A DNA stretch of 64,000 nucleotides from Actinomadura rupiterrae (GTDB lineage Bacteria; Actinomycetota; Actinomycetes; Streptosporangiales; Streptosporangiaceae): contig NZ_JAMZEA010000019.1 of NCBI RefSeq assembly GCF_024172125.1, positions 82,028 to 146,027 on the forward strand, given 5' to 3'. The notes beneath the pieces were generated by a model. It did not search any database and was not told the DNA's origin. It saw only the letters and a program-made list of their open reading frames with translations. The translations under genes were made by a program, and so were the position numbers. Shown piece after piece: positions 33,932 through 41,961 of this stretch (position 1 is its first letter; each line of letters begins with the position of its first letter).

Positions 33932-34662
33932 GGCCGGACCCCGGCGGTGCGGCGCAGCTCCCGGTCGCAGGCGGCCAGGTGCGCGCCGAGCGCGTCCTCG
34001 TAGCTGGTGGTGGCCGCGTCGAACATCAGCTGCCGGCGGATCGACAGGTCGGGGCCGGAGTAGGCGCCGTCGCGGCCCGCCAGCTCGGCGAGGGCGGCGC
34101 CCGGGTCGTCGGTGACCTGGTCGAGCAGGCCGAGGCCGAGCGCCTGGTCGGCGGTGATGGGCTCGCCGAACAGCACGGCCCGCCGGACGCGCGCGGCGCC
34201 GACCTGGTTGACCAGCCGGAACGTCGCCATCCCCGGCCAGGTCGTGGACCGGTCGGACGGGACCAGCAGCCGCGTGCCGGGGCGGGCGAGGCGCCGGTCG
34301 GTGACCAGCAGCGCGTCCAGCGCGGCGCCGCCGCAGTCGCCCGCGGCGACCGCGACGGTGGTCATCGGCAGCCGCTCCAGGCGGCGCAGGGTGCGCTCCC
34401 ACCGGTTGACGGTCGGCAGGTCGAGCGCGTCCGTCCAGCCGGGCTCCGGCGCGCCCGACACGTGCACCAGGACGACGCCGGGCCCGTGGTGGTCCTCGGC
34501 GCGGTCGCAGACCGCGACCGCCGCGGCGACCGCGTCGGCGTCGAACGGCCGCGAGCCGTCGACGTGCAGCTCCAGATCGTCGAACACCTCGAAGTCGCGC
34601 ATCGCGTCGCCTTTCATCACATCGGTCTCGGTCATGTCGCCTCGCATCGTGTCGCCGCTCAC
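33928..34662 (-). CDS. dpgB: DpgB-like enoyl-CoA hydratase family protein
   Basis: 244-residue diverged crotonase-fold protein. DpgB raises the turnover of the type III polyketide synthase DpgA and takes part in the dehydration/aromatisation steps to 3,5-dihydroxyphenylacetyl-CoA. Recognisable segments are GDCGGAALDALLVTDRRLA, where the oxyanion loop sits, TTWPGMATFRLVNQVG and the C-terminal FDAATTSYEDALGAHLAACDREL. GTG 34662 overlaps the dpgA stop as GTGA and is taken as the start; ATG codons nine residues later (34635) and at MRDFEVF are alternatives, since the first 20 residues are unconserved and Met-rich. It is weakly conserved as a crotonase, as is usual for DpgB, and is called mainly from its place between dpgA and dpgC. 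Confidence 0.92.
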   Translation of the reverse strand: MSGDTMRGDMTETDVMKGDAMRDFEVFDDLELHVDGSRPFDADAVAAAVAVCDRAEDHHGPGVVLVHVSGAPEPGWTDALDLPTVNRWERTLRRLERLPMTTVAVAAGDCGGAALDALLVTDRRLARPGTRLLVPSDRSTTWPGMATFRLVNQVGAARVRRAVLFGEPITADQALGLGLLDQVTDDPGAALAELAGRDGAYSGPDLSIRRQLMFDAATTSYEDALGAHLAACDRELRRTAGVRP

Positions 34663-35828
34663 CACTGGACCAGCGCGGTCTCGAGCGTGGAGCCGGGGCC
34701 CATCGTCATGAGCACCCCGTAGTCGCCGGGGCGGGTGACGCCCTCGCGGACCAGGCGCTGGTAGGAGAACAGGAACGAGCCGCTGGACAGGTTCCCGTAG
34801 TCGCGTAGCACGCCGGTGGTGTGGCGGACGTCGTGGCGGCGCAGGCCGAGGTTCACCACGACCGCGTCCACGACCTTCTTGCCGCCGGAGTGGACGAGCC
34901 ACTGCGCGATGTCGCTGCGCCGAAGGCCGGTGCCGGACAGCAGCCGGTCGACGACGATCTCGGCGTGCGCGCCGACGACGTAGGGGATCTGCGGGTCCAG
35001 GTAGAAGCTGAAGCGGCCGAGGTCGCGGTCCCAGTCGTAGCGCATGGCGTCCACGGCGTCGGTGACGATGCAGCTGGCGAACCGCAGGATCCGCGGACCG
35101 CCCGCGGTCCCGCCGGACGCGCCGCCCGGTGCCGGTGTGCTGGTCAGGCCGTCGAGCGCACCGGCGCCCGTGGCGGACGGCGTGCCGTCGTCGGCGACCA
35201 GGGCGACCGCTGCCGCGCCGTCGCCGAACAGGCTGTTCACCACGGCGGTGCGCATGGTGGAGTCCAGGGCGTAGGCGGCCGAGCACGCCTCGGTGCACAG
35301 CACCACCGCCAGCTCCCCGGGATGCGCGACGGCCCAGCCGTTCACGACGTTCAGCGCGTTCAGGCCGGCGTTGCAGCCCATCCCGACGATGTCGGAGCGG
35401 GAGCAGTGCCGGTCGATGCCGAGCTTCTTGATCAGCAGGGCGCTGAGCCCGGGGGTGAGGAAGCCGGTGGTGGTGACGCAGCACAGGTGCGCCAGGTCCG
35501 ACAGCCGGTGGCCGGAGTCCTCCAGGCAGGCCAGCAGCGCCTCGGCGCCCATCTCCAGCGCGATGCGCTTGTGCTTGTCGAGCAGGTCGCCCTGCGGCTC
35601 GGGGTGGCGGACGCCGTCGGGTCCCGGCTCGGGGAGGGTCAGGTGGCGCCGGTCGATGGCGCTGTTGAGGAAGACCGAGCGGACCTTCGGGTCGGTGATG
35701 CCGAGGGTGTCGAGGACCTCGTGCTGGGTGTAGACGGTAGGGCTGCTCGCGGTGCCGACGCCGGCGATGCGGGCGAGGACGCGGGCGGACGCGCGTTCGG
35801 GCGCGGTCTCCTGGACGAGGACGGTCAT
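34659..35828 (-). CDS. dpgA: DpgA, type III polyketide synthase making 3,5-dihydroxyphenylacetyl-CoA
   Basis: About 389-residue chalcone-synthase-like enzyme that condenses four malonyl-CoA units. The Cys-His-Asn triad is visible: Cys in VGMGCNAGLNAL (near residue 150), His in QWLVHSGGKKV and Asn in YGNLSSGSFLFSYQ. Other family marks are TTTGFLTPGLSA and the C-terminal MGPGSTLETALVQW. The start is set at ATG 35828 (MTVLVQET) because GGGGGTGGA lies seven to eight bases upstream; an ATG six codons earlier (35846) has no ribosome site. Gln/Ser-rich loop GASGGTAGG near residue 245 is slightly longer than I expect for the family. It follows hpgT by 118 bp and precedes dpgB with a GTGA overlap. Its presence means the producer makes its own Dpg for the synthetases. 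Confidence 0.96.
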   Translation of the reverse strand: MTVLVQETAPERASARVLARIAGVGTASSPTVYTQHEVLDTLGITDPKVRSVFLNSAIDRRHLTLPEPGPDGVRHPEPQGDLLDKHKRIALEMGAEALLACLEDSGHRLSDLAHLCCVTTTGFLTPGLSALLIKKLGIDRHCSRSDIVGMGCNAGLNALNVVNGWAVAHPGELAVVLCTEACSAAYALDSTMRTAVVNSLFGDGAAAVALVADDGTPSATGAGALDGLTSTPAPGGASGGTAGGPRILRFASCIVTDAVDAMRYDWDRDLGRFSFYLDPQIPYVVGAHAEIVVDRLLSGTGLRRSDIAQWLVHSGGKKVVDAVVVNLGLRRHDVRHTTGVLRDYGNLSSGSFLFSYQRLVREGVTRPGDYGVLMTMGPGSTLETALVQW

Positions 35829-35946
35829 CGGAAGGTCCACCCCCACATGCGCGGCTTGCTGCGTAAACGGCTCGTGCTCTGCACGGCGCTCACCTCTCGG
35901 ATCGGTCCGGTACGGACGGTTCGGATGGGTTGTTTCGGGAGGGAGG

Positions 35947-37269
35947 TCAGAGGCGGGACGCCTGGGCCTCGATGAAGCGGGTGAGCCGGGCGACGCCCTG
36001 CTCGATCTGCTCGTCGGACAGGTAGCTGGTCGACAGGCGCAGCTGCCGACCGCCGCCGCCTTCGGGGTGGAAGTAGGACATCGGCGTCCAGATCACGCCG
36101 AAGTCGTGCGCGGAGCGGTGCAGCGCCTGCTCGTCGGCGGCGAACGGCACGTCCACGCGGATGAAGAACCCGCCGGTCGGGGTGTTCCAGCCGACGCCGA
36201 GGGCGGCGCGGCGGGCGGGCGGCAGGTGCCGGTCCAGCGCGTCCAGGGTCGTCTTCATGGCGTCGCCGTAGTAGCCGGCGGCGGGGCCGCTGAACTCCGA
36301 CAGGCGCCCGTCCGCGGCGAGCAGGACACCGGCGACGGCGGCCTGGCTGAGCGAGGGCGTGTTGACGGTGACCATGCTCTTGATCTTGGAGATCTCGTCG
36401 GCGAGCAGGCCGGTACCGCCCTCGGCGTCCACCACGGGCTGGTCGGCGATGACGAACCCGACGCGCGCGCCGGGGAACACGGTCTTGGAGAACGAGCCGA
36501 TGTGCACCACGCCGTGGGCGCGGTCCAGGGACTTCAGCGTCGGGTGCGGCAGGCCGGGGCTGACCAGGCGGTAGGGGGTGTCCTCCAGGACGAGGACGCC
36601 GTGCCGGGCGCAGAGGTCCAGCAGCTCCCGGCGGGCGCCGGGCTCCATGGTCGTGCCGGACGGGTTGGAGTGGTCGGGGACGACGTAGAAGGCGCGCGCG
36701 CGGCGTCCCTGGGCGGCCTCGGCCAGGATCGCGGCCTCGACGTCGGCGACGTCCAGGCCGTCGGGGCGTTCGGGCACCGGGGTGACCGGCAGGTTCAGCA
36801 GGCACGCGGCGCCGGTGATGCCGACGTAGCAGGGGCTGGCGACCAGCAGGACGTCCTCGGGGGCGGCGAACAGGGCGCGCAGCGTCAGCAGCATGCCCTC
36901 CTGCGCGCCGACCGTCACCACGATCGACTCCGGCGGCACGTCGATGCCCTCGTCCTGGGCGAGGGAGTCGGCGATCACCGTCCGGATCAGGCCAGGCGTC
37001 GGGCCGTACTGGAACAGCACCGTGCGGATCTCCTCGGCGGTGCGGCCCTGCTCGGCGAGGTGGTCGAGATAGCGGTGCATGTAATCGAAGATCTGCTCGT
37101 TGCCGAAGAAACCGTCGTAGGGACGGCCCGGCGCAAAGGAGATCGCCTCGGGATAGCGCAGCGTGATCTCGTTGAGGAAGGTCATCGTGTCCAGCAGCGG
37201 ACTGGCGACGCTGGCGTGCAGGGACTCCTTCCGGAGCACCCCGTCCCGCGCCAAAAGCTGTTCGGTCAT
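35947..37269 (-). CDS. hpgT: HpgT-like PLP aminotransferase forming (S)-Dpg (and Hpg)
   Basis: 440-residue fold-type I aminotransferase. HpgT (Pgat) transaminates aryl-glyoxylates to 4-hydroxy- or 3,5-dihydroxyphenylglycine, the last step after DpgC. PLP features: substrate-binding YGPTPGLIRTVIAD, the VVPDHSNPSGTTM segment with the cofactor-contacting Asn, DTPYRLV, and the Schiff-base Lys in HIGSFSKTVFPGARVGF. The frame is open for 40 residues upstream, but ATG 37269 (MTEQLLARD) follows a GGGGG ribosome site and gives the normal family length. It is the first gene of the operon as seen here. No hmaS or hmo genes for Hpg occur in the window, so Dpg is the supported substrate; Hpg supply would need genes further left or elsewhere. 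Confidence 0.93.
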   Translation of the reverse strand: MTEQLLARDGVLRKESLHASVASPLLDTMTFLNEITLRYPEAISFAPGRPYDGFFGNEQIFDYMHRYLDHLAEQGRTAEEIRTVLFQYGPTPGLIRTVIADSLAQDEGIDVPPESIVVTVGAQEGMLLTLRALFAAPEDVLLVASPCYVGITGAACLLNLPVTPVPERPDGLDVADVEAAILAEAAQGRRARAFYVVPDHSNPSGTTMEPGARRELLDLCARHGVLVLEDTPYRLVSPGLPHPTLKSLDRAHGVVHIGSFSKTVFPGARVGFVIADQPVVDAEGGTGLLADEISKIKSMVTVNTPSLSQAAVAGVLLAADGRLSEFSGPAAGYYGDAMKTTLDALDRHLPPARRAALGVGWNTPTGGFFIRVDVPFAADEQALHRSAHDFGVIWTPMSYFHPEGGGGRQLRLSTSYLSDEQIEQGVARLTRFIEAQASRL

Positions 37270-37280
37270 TGGACCCCCGG

Positions 37281-37328
37281 ACGGCATTGATCGAAGATCG
37301 TCGGCATTAAAGGCCGGGTCAGCATTAC
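37281..37328 (-). promoter_or_regulatory. Three GGCATT-type direct repeats upstream of the operon
   Basis: Immediately before the hpgT start the + strand carries ggcatt at 37283, ggcatt at 37303 and agcatt at 37321, spaced 20 and 18 bases; on the coding strand these read TAATGC/CAATGC followed by C/T-G. The region 37270-37480 has no gene other than the tRNA beyond it and must hold the operon promoter. The repeats could be operator half-sites read on one DNA face or include -10-like TTTAAT. By eye I did not find the long palindrome described for Bbr/StrR-type activators. Function is inference. Confidence 0.3.
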
Positions 37329-37480
37329 ACGGGCCCGCGGAACCGGACAAGGAAGCTCCGCATTGTCCAGACAGGCCGCGGCGCGCCATTGTCCAAGCGG
37401 CCGAATCGCCGGTTGGACGGCTGAATGCGGGCGGGCCGGCCGTGTTGAGTTCCGCGCCCCGGCGCAGTTACGATCACCGC

Positions 37481-37555
37481 GCCCCCGTAGCCCAATTGGC
37501 AGAGGCAGACCCCTTAAAAGGGTTTTGGTTGTCGGTTCAATTCCGATCGGGGGTA
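37481..37555 (+). tRNA. tRNA with predicted anticodon TAA (reads UUA), class-I shape
   Basis: A 75-nt cloverleaf folds by eye: acceptor GCCCCCG with CGGGGGT (one G-U at the end), D-arm from 37490 with AATTGGCAGA loop, anticodon stem GACCC/GGGTT, loop CTTAAAA with anticodon TAA at 37515-37517, six-base variable region, and T-arm GTCGG-TTCAATT-CCGAT. TTCAATT replaces the usual TTCAA/GAN loop in an acceptable way. The anticodon would read Leu UUA, yet bacterial tRNA-Leu, including bldA, normally has a long variable arm, which is missing here. It may be a variant, a pseudo-tRNA, or charged with another amino acid. CCA is not encoded. It lies between the biosynthetic operon and the first LAL regulator. 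Confidence 0.8.
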
Positions 37556-37566
37556 CGCACCGCACC

Positions 37567-37595
37567 GTCCCGGGCGGCCCCGAGCCGCCCGGGAC
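37567..37595 (+). terminator. GC-rich hairpin after the tRNA
   Basis: Perfect 12-bp inverted repeat gtcccgggcggc / gccgcccgggac around a five-base loop, 11 bases after the tRNA 3' end. No T-run follows, as is common in high-GC actinomycetes. It probably ends tRNA transcription; it is too far from the LAL stop at 37708 to be assigned to that gene with certainty. Confidence 0.6.
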
Positions 37596-37707
37596 CGCCC
37601 GGACCCCGCCGACACCGCCCGAGCACGGCCGAGACCGCCCGAGCACGGCCGCAGACCGGCCTGGGCCGGCCTCCGCCCAGCTGGAATCGTCCTTCCGCCC
37701 GTCCTGT

Positions 37708-40700
37708 TCAGGCCTCGGCGGGGGCGCCCGGACGATCGGTCGAGACGCGCGGCAGGTCGGTGCGGCGGCGGATCTTCAGCTTCCGGTAGATCCGGGTCAG
37801 GTGCTGCTCGACCGTGCTGGCGGTGACGTGCAGCCGGTGCGCGATCTGCCGGTTGGTGAAGCCGCCGGCGGCGAGCGTCGCGACCCGCCGCTCGGCCTCG
37901 CTCAGCGCGGTCAGCGGATCGGTGGCCGATGCCGGACCGCCCGGCGCGAACGCGGCGGTCCCAGTGGGGGCGCCGTCCGGGAACGCGGCGGATGCGATGA
38001 AGCCCGGCGCGTCCGCCCGTGGGGCCGGACCGTCCGGGAGGGTGGCGGGCTCGCGAAAGACCGCGGCGTCGGGGTCGGCGGCCGTGCCGGTCAGCACGAC
38101 GCCGCAGTCGTCGGCGAGGGCGCGGGCGCGGCGGGCCAGCGCGGTCGCGGCGGCGCGGCGTCCGGCCCGGCGGTGGTGGTCGGCGAGGTCGGCGAGCGCG
38201 CGGGCCAGCTCCAGCCGGTCCGGGGACCGTTCCAGCAGCTCCACGGCCTCCGCGAGCGGCCAGATCCGCCGGTCGGGCGGCAGGGCGAGCGCCAGCACCC
38301 GCAGCGTCGCGCCGCGGGTGCGGGTCTCGCCGGGCGGGAGCAGCTCCAGCTGCTCCATGGCCAGCCGGTGCGCGGTGCCGGAGTCGCCCAGCGCCAGGTA
38401 CGCCTCGGCCAGGTCGGTGCGCCACGGCACCACGCACGGCAGGTCCAGGCCGCTGGAGGCCATGAGGTCGCGGCAGGCCATGAACTCGGTGAGCGCCGCG
38501 CGCGGCCGCCCGGTCGCGAGCCGGTACCGTCCGCGCGCCCGCAGGTAGGGCAGGACGAGCGGGCTGGCGAACAGCGCCTCGGGCAGCGGCCGCCGCAGCA
38601 CCGCGTCGGCCTCGGCGAACCGTCCGGTCACGGTGAACGCCTCGGCGGCGACCGCGAGCGGTATCCCGACGAAGATCCCGAAGCCACGCGCGGGCAGCAG
38701 GTCGAACGCTCCCCCGGCACACCGCGCCGCCGCGTCCGGCTCCCCCCGCCGAATATGGATCAGCGCGCGCAACACCAGGACCAGCGCGTCCGCCAGCGGC
38801 GGCCGCCGCCCCTCCTCCCGGTCCAGCGCATCGCACCAGCGCTCGGCCTCGTCCGGCTCCCCCGCATGGATCAACGCGGCAATGACCGCGATCCGCGTCA
38901 GATGCCCGAACCCCAGCCCCGCATGCCGCAACGTCTCCTCAACCGCCGCCACAATCCGCTCCCGAGCCCCAAACCCCCCATCACCCCCTTCCCCACCCCA
39001 CCCCTCCCGCCCACACCCGTCCCCGACCCCCGCCTCCCGCGCAGCGCCCCCATCCCGCGCCGGAGACGTGCCGTGAGCCGCGGCCGCATCGCGCGCCGGG
39101 TGCCCATCCCGCACGGTGGACTCGTCCTGCGCAGCAAACGCACTGTGCGCCGGTGACGCAACGCGCCCGGCAGACGCGTGGGCGTGCGCGCCCTGCGCGG
39201 CGGACGCACCGTATGCCGGGGGCACACCGTGCGCGGCGGGCGCCTCCTGCGTAGCGGTCGCAGCGTGCGCCAGCGAGGCGTCCTGATCCACCGTTGTGCC
39301 GTGAGCTGCGGACGCGTCGCGCGCCGAGGCCGCATTTCGCGCTGCGGACTCGTCCTGCGCAGCGGGCGCGCCGTGCGCCGGGGACGCGTCCCGCGCGGCG
39401 GACGCACCGTGCGCGGCGGGCGCCTCCTGCGTGGCAGGCCCATGGTCGGGCGAGACCTGCGCGATAGATGCAGCGGAGGGCGCGACCACATCGCGCGCGG
39501 GCGCGTCGTGCGTCAGCGCCGCGTCGCGGGCTACGGGCGCATCGTGTGCCGGGGGCGTGTCGCGCGGCGGGTGTGCATTGCGTGTGGCGGACTCGTCCTG
39601 CGGGGCGGGCGCATCGTGCGCCGGGGGCACAGCGTGCGCGGCGGACGCGTTGTGGGGGGTGGGTGTGTTGGGCGGCGGGGGTGTGGCTTGGGTGTGGGCG
39701 GTGGCGGCGGGGTGGCGGGCCAGGCCGGGGTAGGCGTAGCGGAGCCAGGAGTCGGGGACGTGGAGGCGGTCGGCGGAGCCTTCGCGGGACGCGCCGGACG
39801 CCTCGACCAGCACGTCCAGGACCTCCTCGGCGCGGCCGAGCCACAGCATCCAGGTGACCAGCGTGACGACGGCCTCGGCGGGCAGGAGGCCGGCGCGCGC
39901 GTCGCGGCCGAGATCGGCCAGGTGGCGGGCGGCGGTGGCGGGGTCGATCTGCCACTCGGCGCGGGCGAGCTCGAACCGGACGAGCGGGGTCCGGTCGTCG
40001 GTGCATTCGCGCAGCGCGAGGCGGAGCCGGTCCACCGCGTCCGGGGCGCGGCCCTCGGCGAGCGCTTGCCCGGCGGCCTCGCGGAGCGCCGCGACCGACC
40101 ATGCGGCGGGGGCGCGGTCGGCGGCGACCAGGCGGTCCGCGACGGCCTCGGCGGGAGCGCCGTCGTGGTGCAGCAGGTCGGCGGCGCGCAGGTACAGCGC
40201 GGTCCCGGCCCGCGATCCCAGGCCGCTCAGCACGGCCCGGGTGATCGCCGGGTGGCGGAACCGGTCGCCCTCGACCAGCCCGGTCCGGCGCAGCAGGTCG
40301 TGCGCGAGCCGGATGCTCTCGCCGTCCAGGCCGGTGAGCTCGCCGTGCAGCTCAGCAGGGGTGCCGGTCGGGAGGACGGCGAGCGCCTCGGCCGGGCCGG
40401 TGGTGCCGGACCGGTGCAGGCAGGCGAGCACCGCGTGGCGGAAGGCGTCGCCGAACACCGGGCCGTCGGGGCGTCCGGCGGCGCGTCCGTCTTCGGCCAG
40501 CGCCCGGACGAGCCGGGGGTTGCCGCCGGTCGCGCGGCGCACCTCGTCGGCGAGCCCGCGCGCGGTCGGGGCGTCGTAGTACTCGGCGAGCAGGGCCGTC
40601 ACCCGCCCCTTGGGCAGCGGACCGAGGCGCAGCCTGCGGGTGCGCGCGGAGTACAGCAGCTCGGTGTGCGGGGCCCGGCGCGCCGGGCCGGACGGCGGGT

Positions 40701-41961
40701 ACCCGGTGAGCACCAGCAGCAGCCCGGCGGCCTCGGGACGCCGGGCGAGGTGCAGCAAGAACTGGAGGGACGCGGCGTCGGCGTGGTGCACGTCGTCCAC
40801 GCCGATCACCACGCGGGTGCGCTCGGCGAGGCCAAGCAGGATGTCAGCGAGCTGGTTGAAGACCGGCGTCGGTACGGACGCGTCCGTACCGACCGTCCCG
40901 TCCGGGGGAAACCCGTCCAGACCCAGCCTCGGCACCCCTCCCCCGGCTTGTGGCGGCACGTCGCTCAACTCCCAGGACAGCAGCCCGTCCACGCCCGAGC
41001 CTTCGAGGCCACCACCGGCCAGGGGCGGCAGCCCGTCCGAGCCCGGCACCGGTAAGTCCCACATGTCCAAGGGCGGGAAACCACTGCCGCCGGAGGGGTT
41101 CAGACCGTGCCCGCCTCCGGACGGCACCGTTCCGTTCCCGGCCGCACGCGGCGGGACGCTCCCGTCCGAGATCCGCAGGTCACTCCGGTCCGCGAAGCCA
41201 AATCCGCTCCCGCCAGCCGGGAACGGCAGGTTGCCCGCGCCCGGGAACGTCAGGTCGCTCCCGTCCGCGTACCGCAGGTCACTCCCGCGCGCGTCCGGCT
41301 GGACGCCCTCGCCCGCGAACGGCGGGACGCCTTCGTCCGCGAACCGCAGGTCGCAGCTTGCGAGCGGCGGGAGGTTTCCGGCCGGGGACGGTAGGTCGGG
41401 CCTAGGCGCGAACGGTGGATTGTTTCCGTCCCATGGAGGCGCATTGTGTGCGGCGGAGGTTGTGCGGTCGGTTGCGGATGGGGACGGCAGGCCGACGGCG
41501 TCCAGGGGCGGGAAGTCGGCCGTGTCCAGGGGTGGGGTGCCGTGTGTGTGCGGGGACGGTGTGCCGGGCGTGTCCGGGGACGGCGCGGGGCGTGCGGCGG
41601 TGGGGAGGGGGACGGAGGTGGGGAGGCCGGTGGGGCCCTGCATGGCCGACAGGGTGGCGGCGATGAGGGCGCCGTCGCGCAGGAGGCGCTCGGCGCGGGC
41701 CACCTCGTCGGGGGTGAGGGCGGGGAGGGAGAACAGCTGGCCGACGGTGCTGAGCGGGAGGTCGCGTTCGGCGCTGGCGCCGGCGGCGCTGAGGAAGGCG
41801 GCGCCGCCGCCGGCCATCCGGCGGCCGAACTGGTGCAGCAGGCTGGTCTTGCCCATGCCCGCGGCGCCCTCGATGACCACGATGTCGGCGGCCGGGGGCA
41901 GCCCCGGCCGCTCGGTTCCGGCCAGTGCGGACGGTTCGCCCGGCGACCCGGCGACGCCCAT
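37708..41961 (-). CDS. LuxR-family (LAL type) regulator with two repeat-rich insertions
   Basis: 1417-residue large ATP-binding regulator of the LuxR family, likely the pathway-specific or global activator of the cluster. Walker A GAAGMGKTSLLHQ is near residue 33 and Walker B VVIGVDDVHHAD near 385; in ordinary LALs these are about 80-110 residues apart. The gap is filled by about 250 residues of Pro/Gly/Asp repeats (residues 105-365). A second insertion of about 250 residues of hexapeptide repeat occupies 750-997 in the helical-repeat region. The C-terminal HTH (LSEAERRVATLAAGGFTNRQ..., STVEQHLTRIYRKL) is intact. ATG 41961 was chosen for an upstream AGGGGG and normal N-terminus; a GTG 36 codons upstream is possible. 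Codon 303 (41053-41055, inside the first insertion) is TTA, so translation may depend on a UUA-reading tRNA. Divergent from its paralogue at 42422. Confidence 0.93.
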   Translation of the reverse strand: MGVAGSPGEPSALAGTERPGLPPAADIVVIEGAAGMGKTSLLHQFGRRMAGGGAAFLSAAGASAERDLPLSTVGQLFSLPALTPDEVARAERLLRDGALIAATLSAMQGPTGLPTSVPLPTAARPAPSPDTPGTPSPHTHGTPPLDTADFPPLDAVGLPSPSATDRTTSAAHNAPPWDGNNPPFAPRPDLPSPAGNLPPLASCDLRFADEGVPPFAGEGVQPDARGSDLRYADGSDLTFPGAGNLPFPAGGSGFGFADRSDLRISDGSVPPRAAGNGTVPSGGGHGLNPSGGSGFPPLDMWDLPVPGSDGLPPLAGGGLEGSGVDGLLSWELSDVPPQAGGGVPRLGLDGFPPDGTVGTDASVPTPVFNQLADILLGLAERTRVVIGVDDVHHADAASLQFLLHLARRPEAAGLLLVLTGYPPSGPARRAPHTELLYSARTRRLRLGPLPKGRVTALLAEYYDAPTARGLADEVRRATGGNPRLVRALAEDGRAAGRPDGPVFGDAFRHAVLACLHRSGTTGPAEALAVLPTGTPAELHGELTGLDGESIRLAHDLLRRTGLVEGDRFRHPAITRAVLSGLGSRAGTALYLRAADLLHHDGAPAEAVADRLVAADRAPAAWSVAALREAAGQALAEGRAPDAVDRLRLALRECTDDRTPLVRFELARAEWQIDPATAARHLADLGRDARAGLLPAEAVVTLVTWMLWLGRAEEVLDVLVEASGASREGSADRLHVPDSWLRYAYPGLARHPAATAHTQATPPPPNTPTPHNASAAHAVPPAHDAPAPQDESATRNAHPPRDTPPAHDAPVARDAALTHDAPARDVVAPSAASIAQVSPDHGPATQEAPAAHGASAARDASPAHGAPAAQDESAARNAASARDASAAHGTTVDQDASLAHAATATQEAPAAHGVPPAYGASAAQGAHAHASAGRVASPAHSAFAAQDESTVRDGHPARDAAAAHGTSPARDGGAAREAGVGDGCGREGWGGEGGDGGFGARERIVAAVEETLRHAGLGFGHLTRIAVIAALIHAGEPDEAERWCDALDREEGRRPPLADALVLVLRALIHIRRGEPDAAARCAGGAFDLLPARGFGIFVGIPLAVAAEAFTVTGRFAEADAVLRRPLPEALFASPLVLPYLRARGRYRLATGRPRAALTEFMACRDLMASSGLDLPCVVPWRTDLAEAYLALGDSGTAHRLAMEQLELLPPGETRTRGATLRVLALALPPDRRIWPLAEAVELLERSPDRLELARALADLADHHRRAGRRAAATALARRARALADDCGVVLTGTAADPDAAVFREPATLPDGPAPRADAPGFIASAAFPDGAPTGTAAFAPGGPASATDPLTALSEAERRVATLAAGGFTNRQIAHRLHVTASTVEQHLTRIYRKLKIRRRTDLPRVSTDRPGAPAEA
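38970..39715 (-). repeat. 18-bp (hexapeptide) degenerate tandem repeat inside the LAL gene
   Basis: The coding strand encodes about 35-40 copies of a six-residue unit with consensus xA(H/Q/R)(G/D)A(S/P/T), for example AAHGAP, AAQDES, AARDAS, PAHDAP, ATQEAP. Longer blocks recur, such as gcaccgtgcgcggcgggcgc near 39230 and 39404, and a block with gactcgtcctgcgcagc near 39118 and 39348, showing higher-order duplication. It keeps the reading frame because the period is a multiple of three. Confidence 0.85.
40870..41635 (-). repeat. 24-27 bp degenerate repeat between Walker A and Walker B of the LAL gene
   Basis: The coding strand encodes imperfect eight- to nine-residue units such as SDLRYADG, CDLRFADEG, SDLRISDG, NLPFPAGG, GLPPLAGG and FPPLD. 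The segment splits the ATPase domain between its two nucleotide-binding motifs and is expected to be disordered. It differs in unit and composition from the hexapeptide array in the same protein. Confidence 0.75.

Noticed and set aside
37270..37480. Bbr/StrR-type palindromic operator
   Set aside because: I looked for a GTTCxACTG-type inverted repeat upstream of hpgT and did not find one by eye; only short direct repeats are present.
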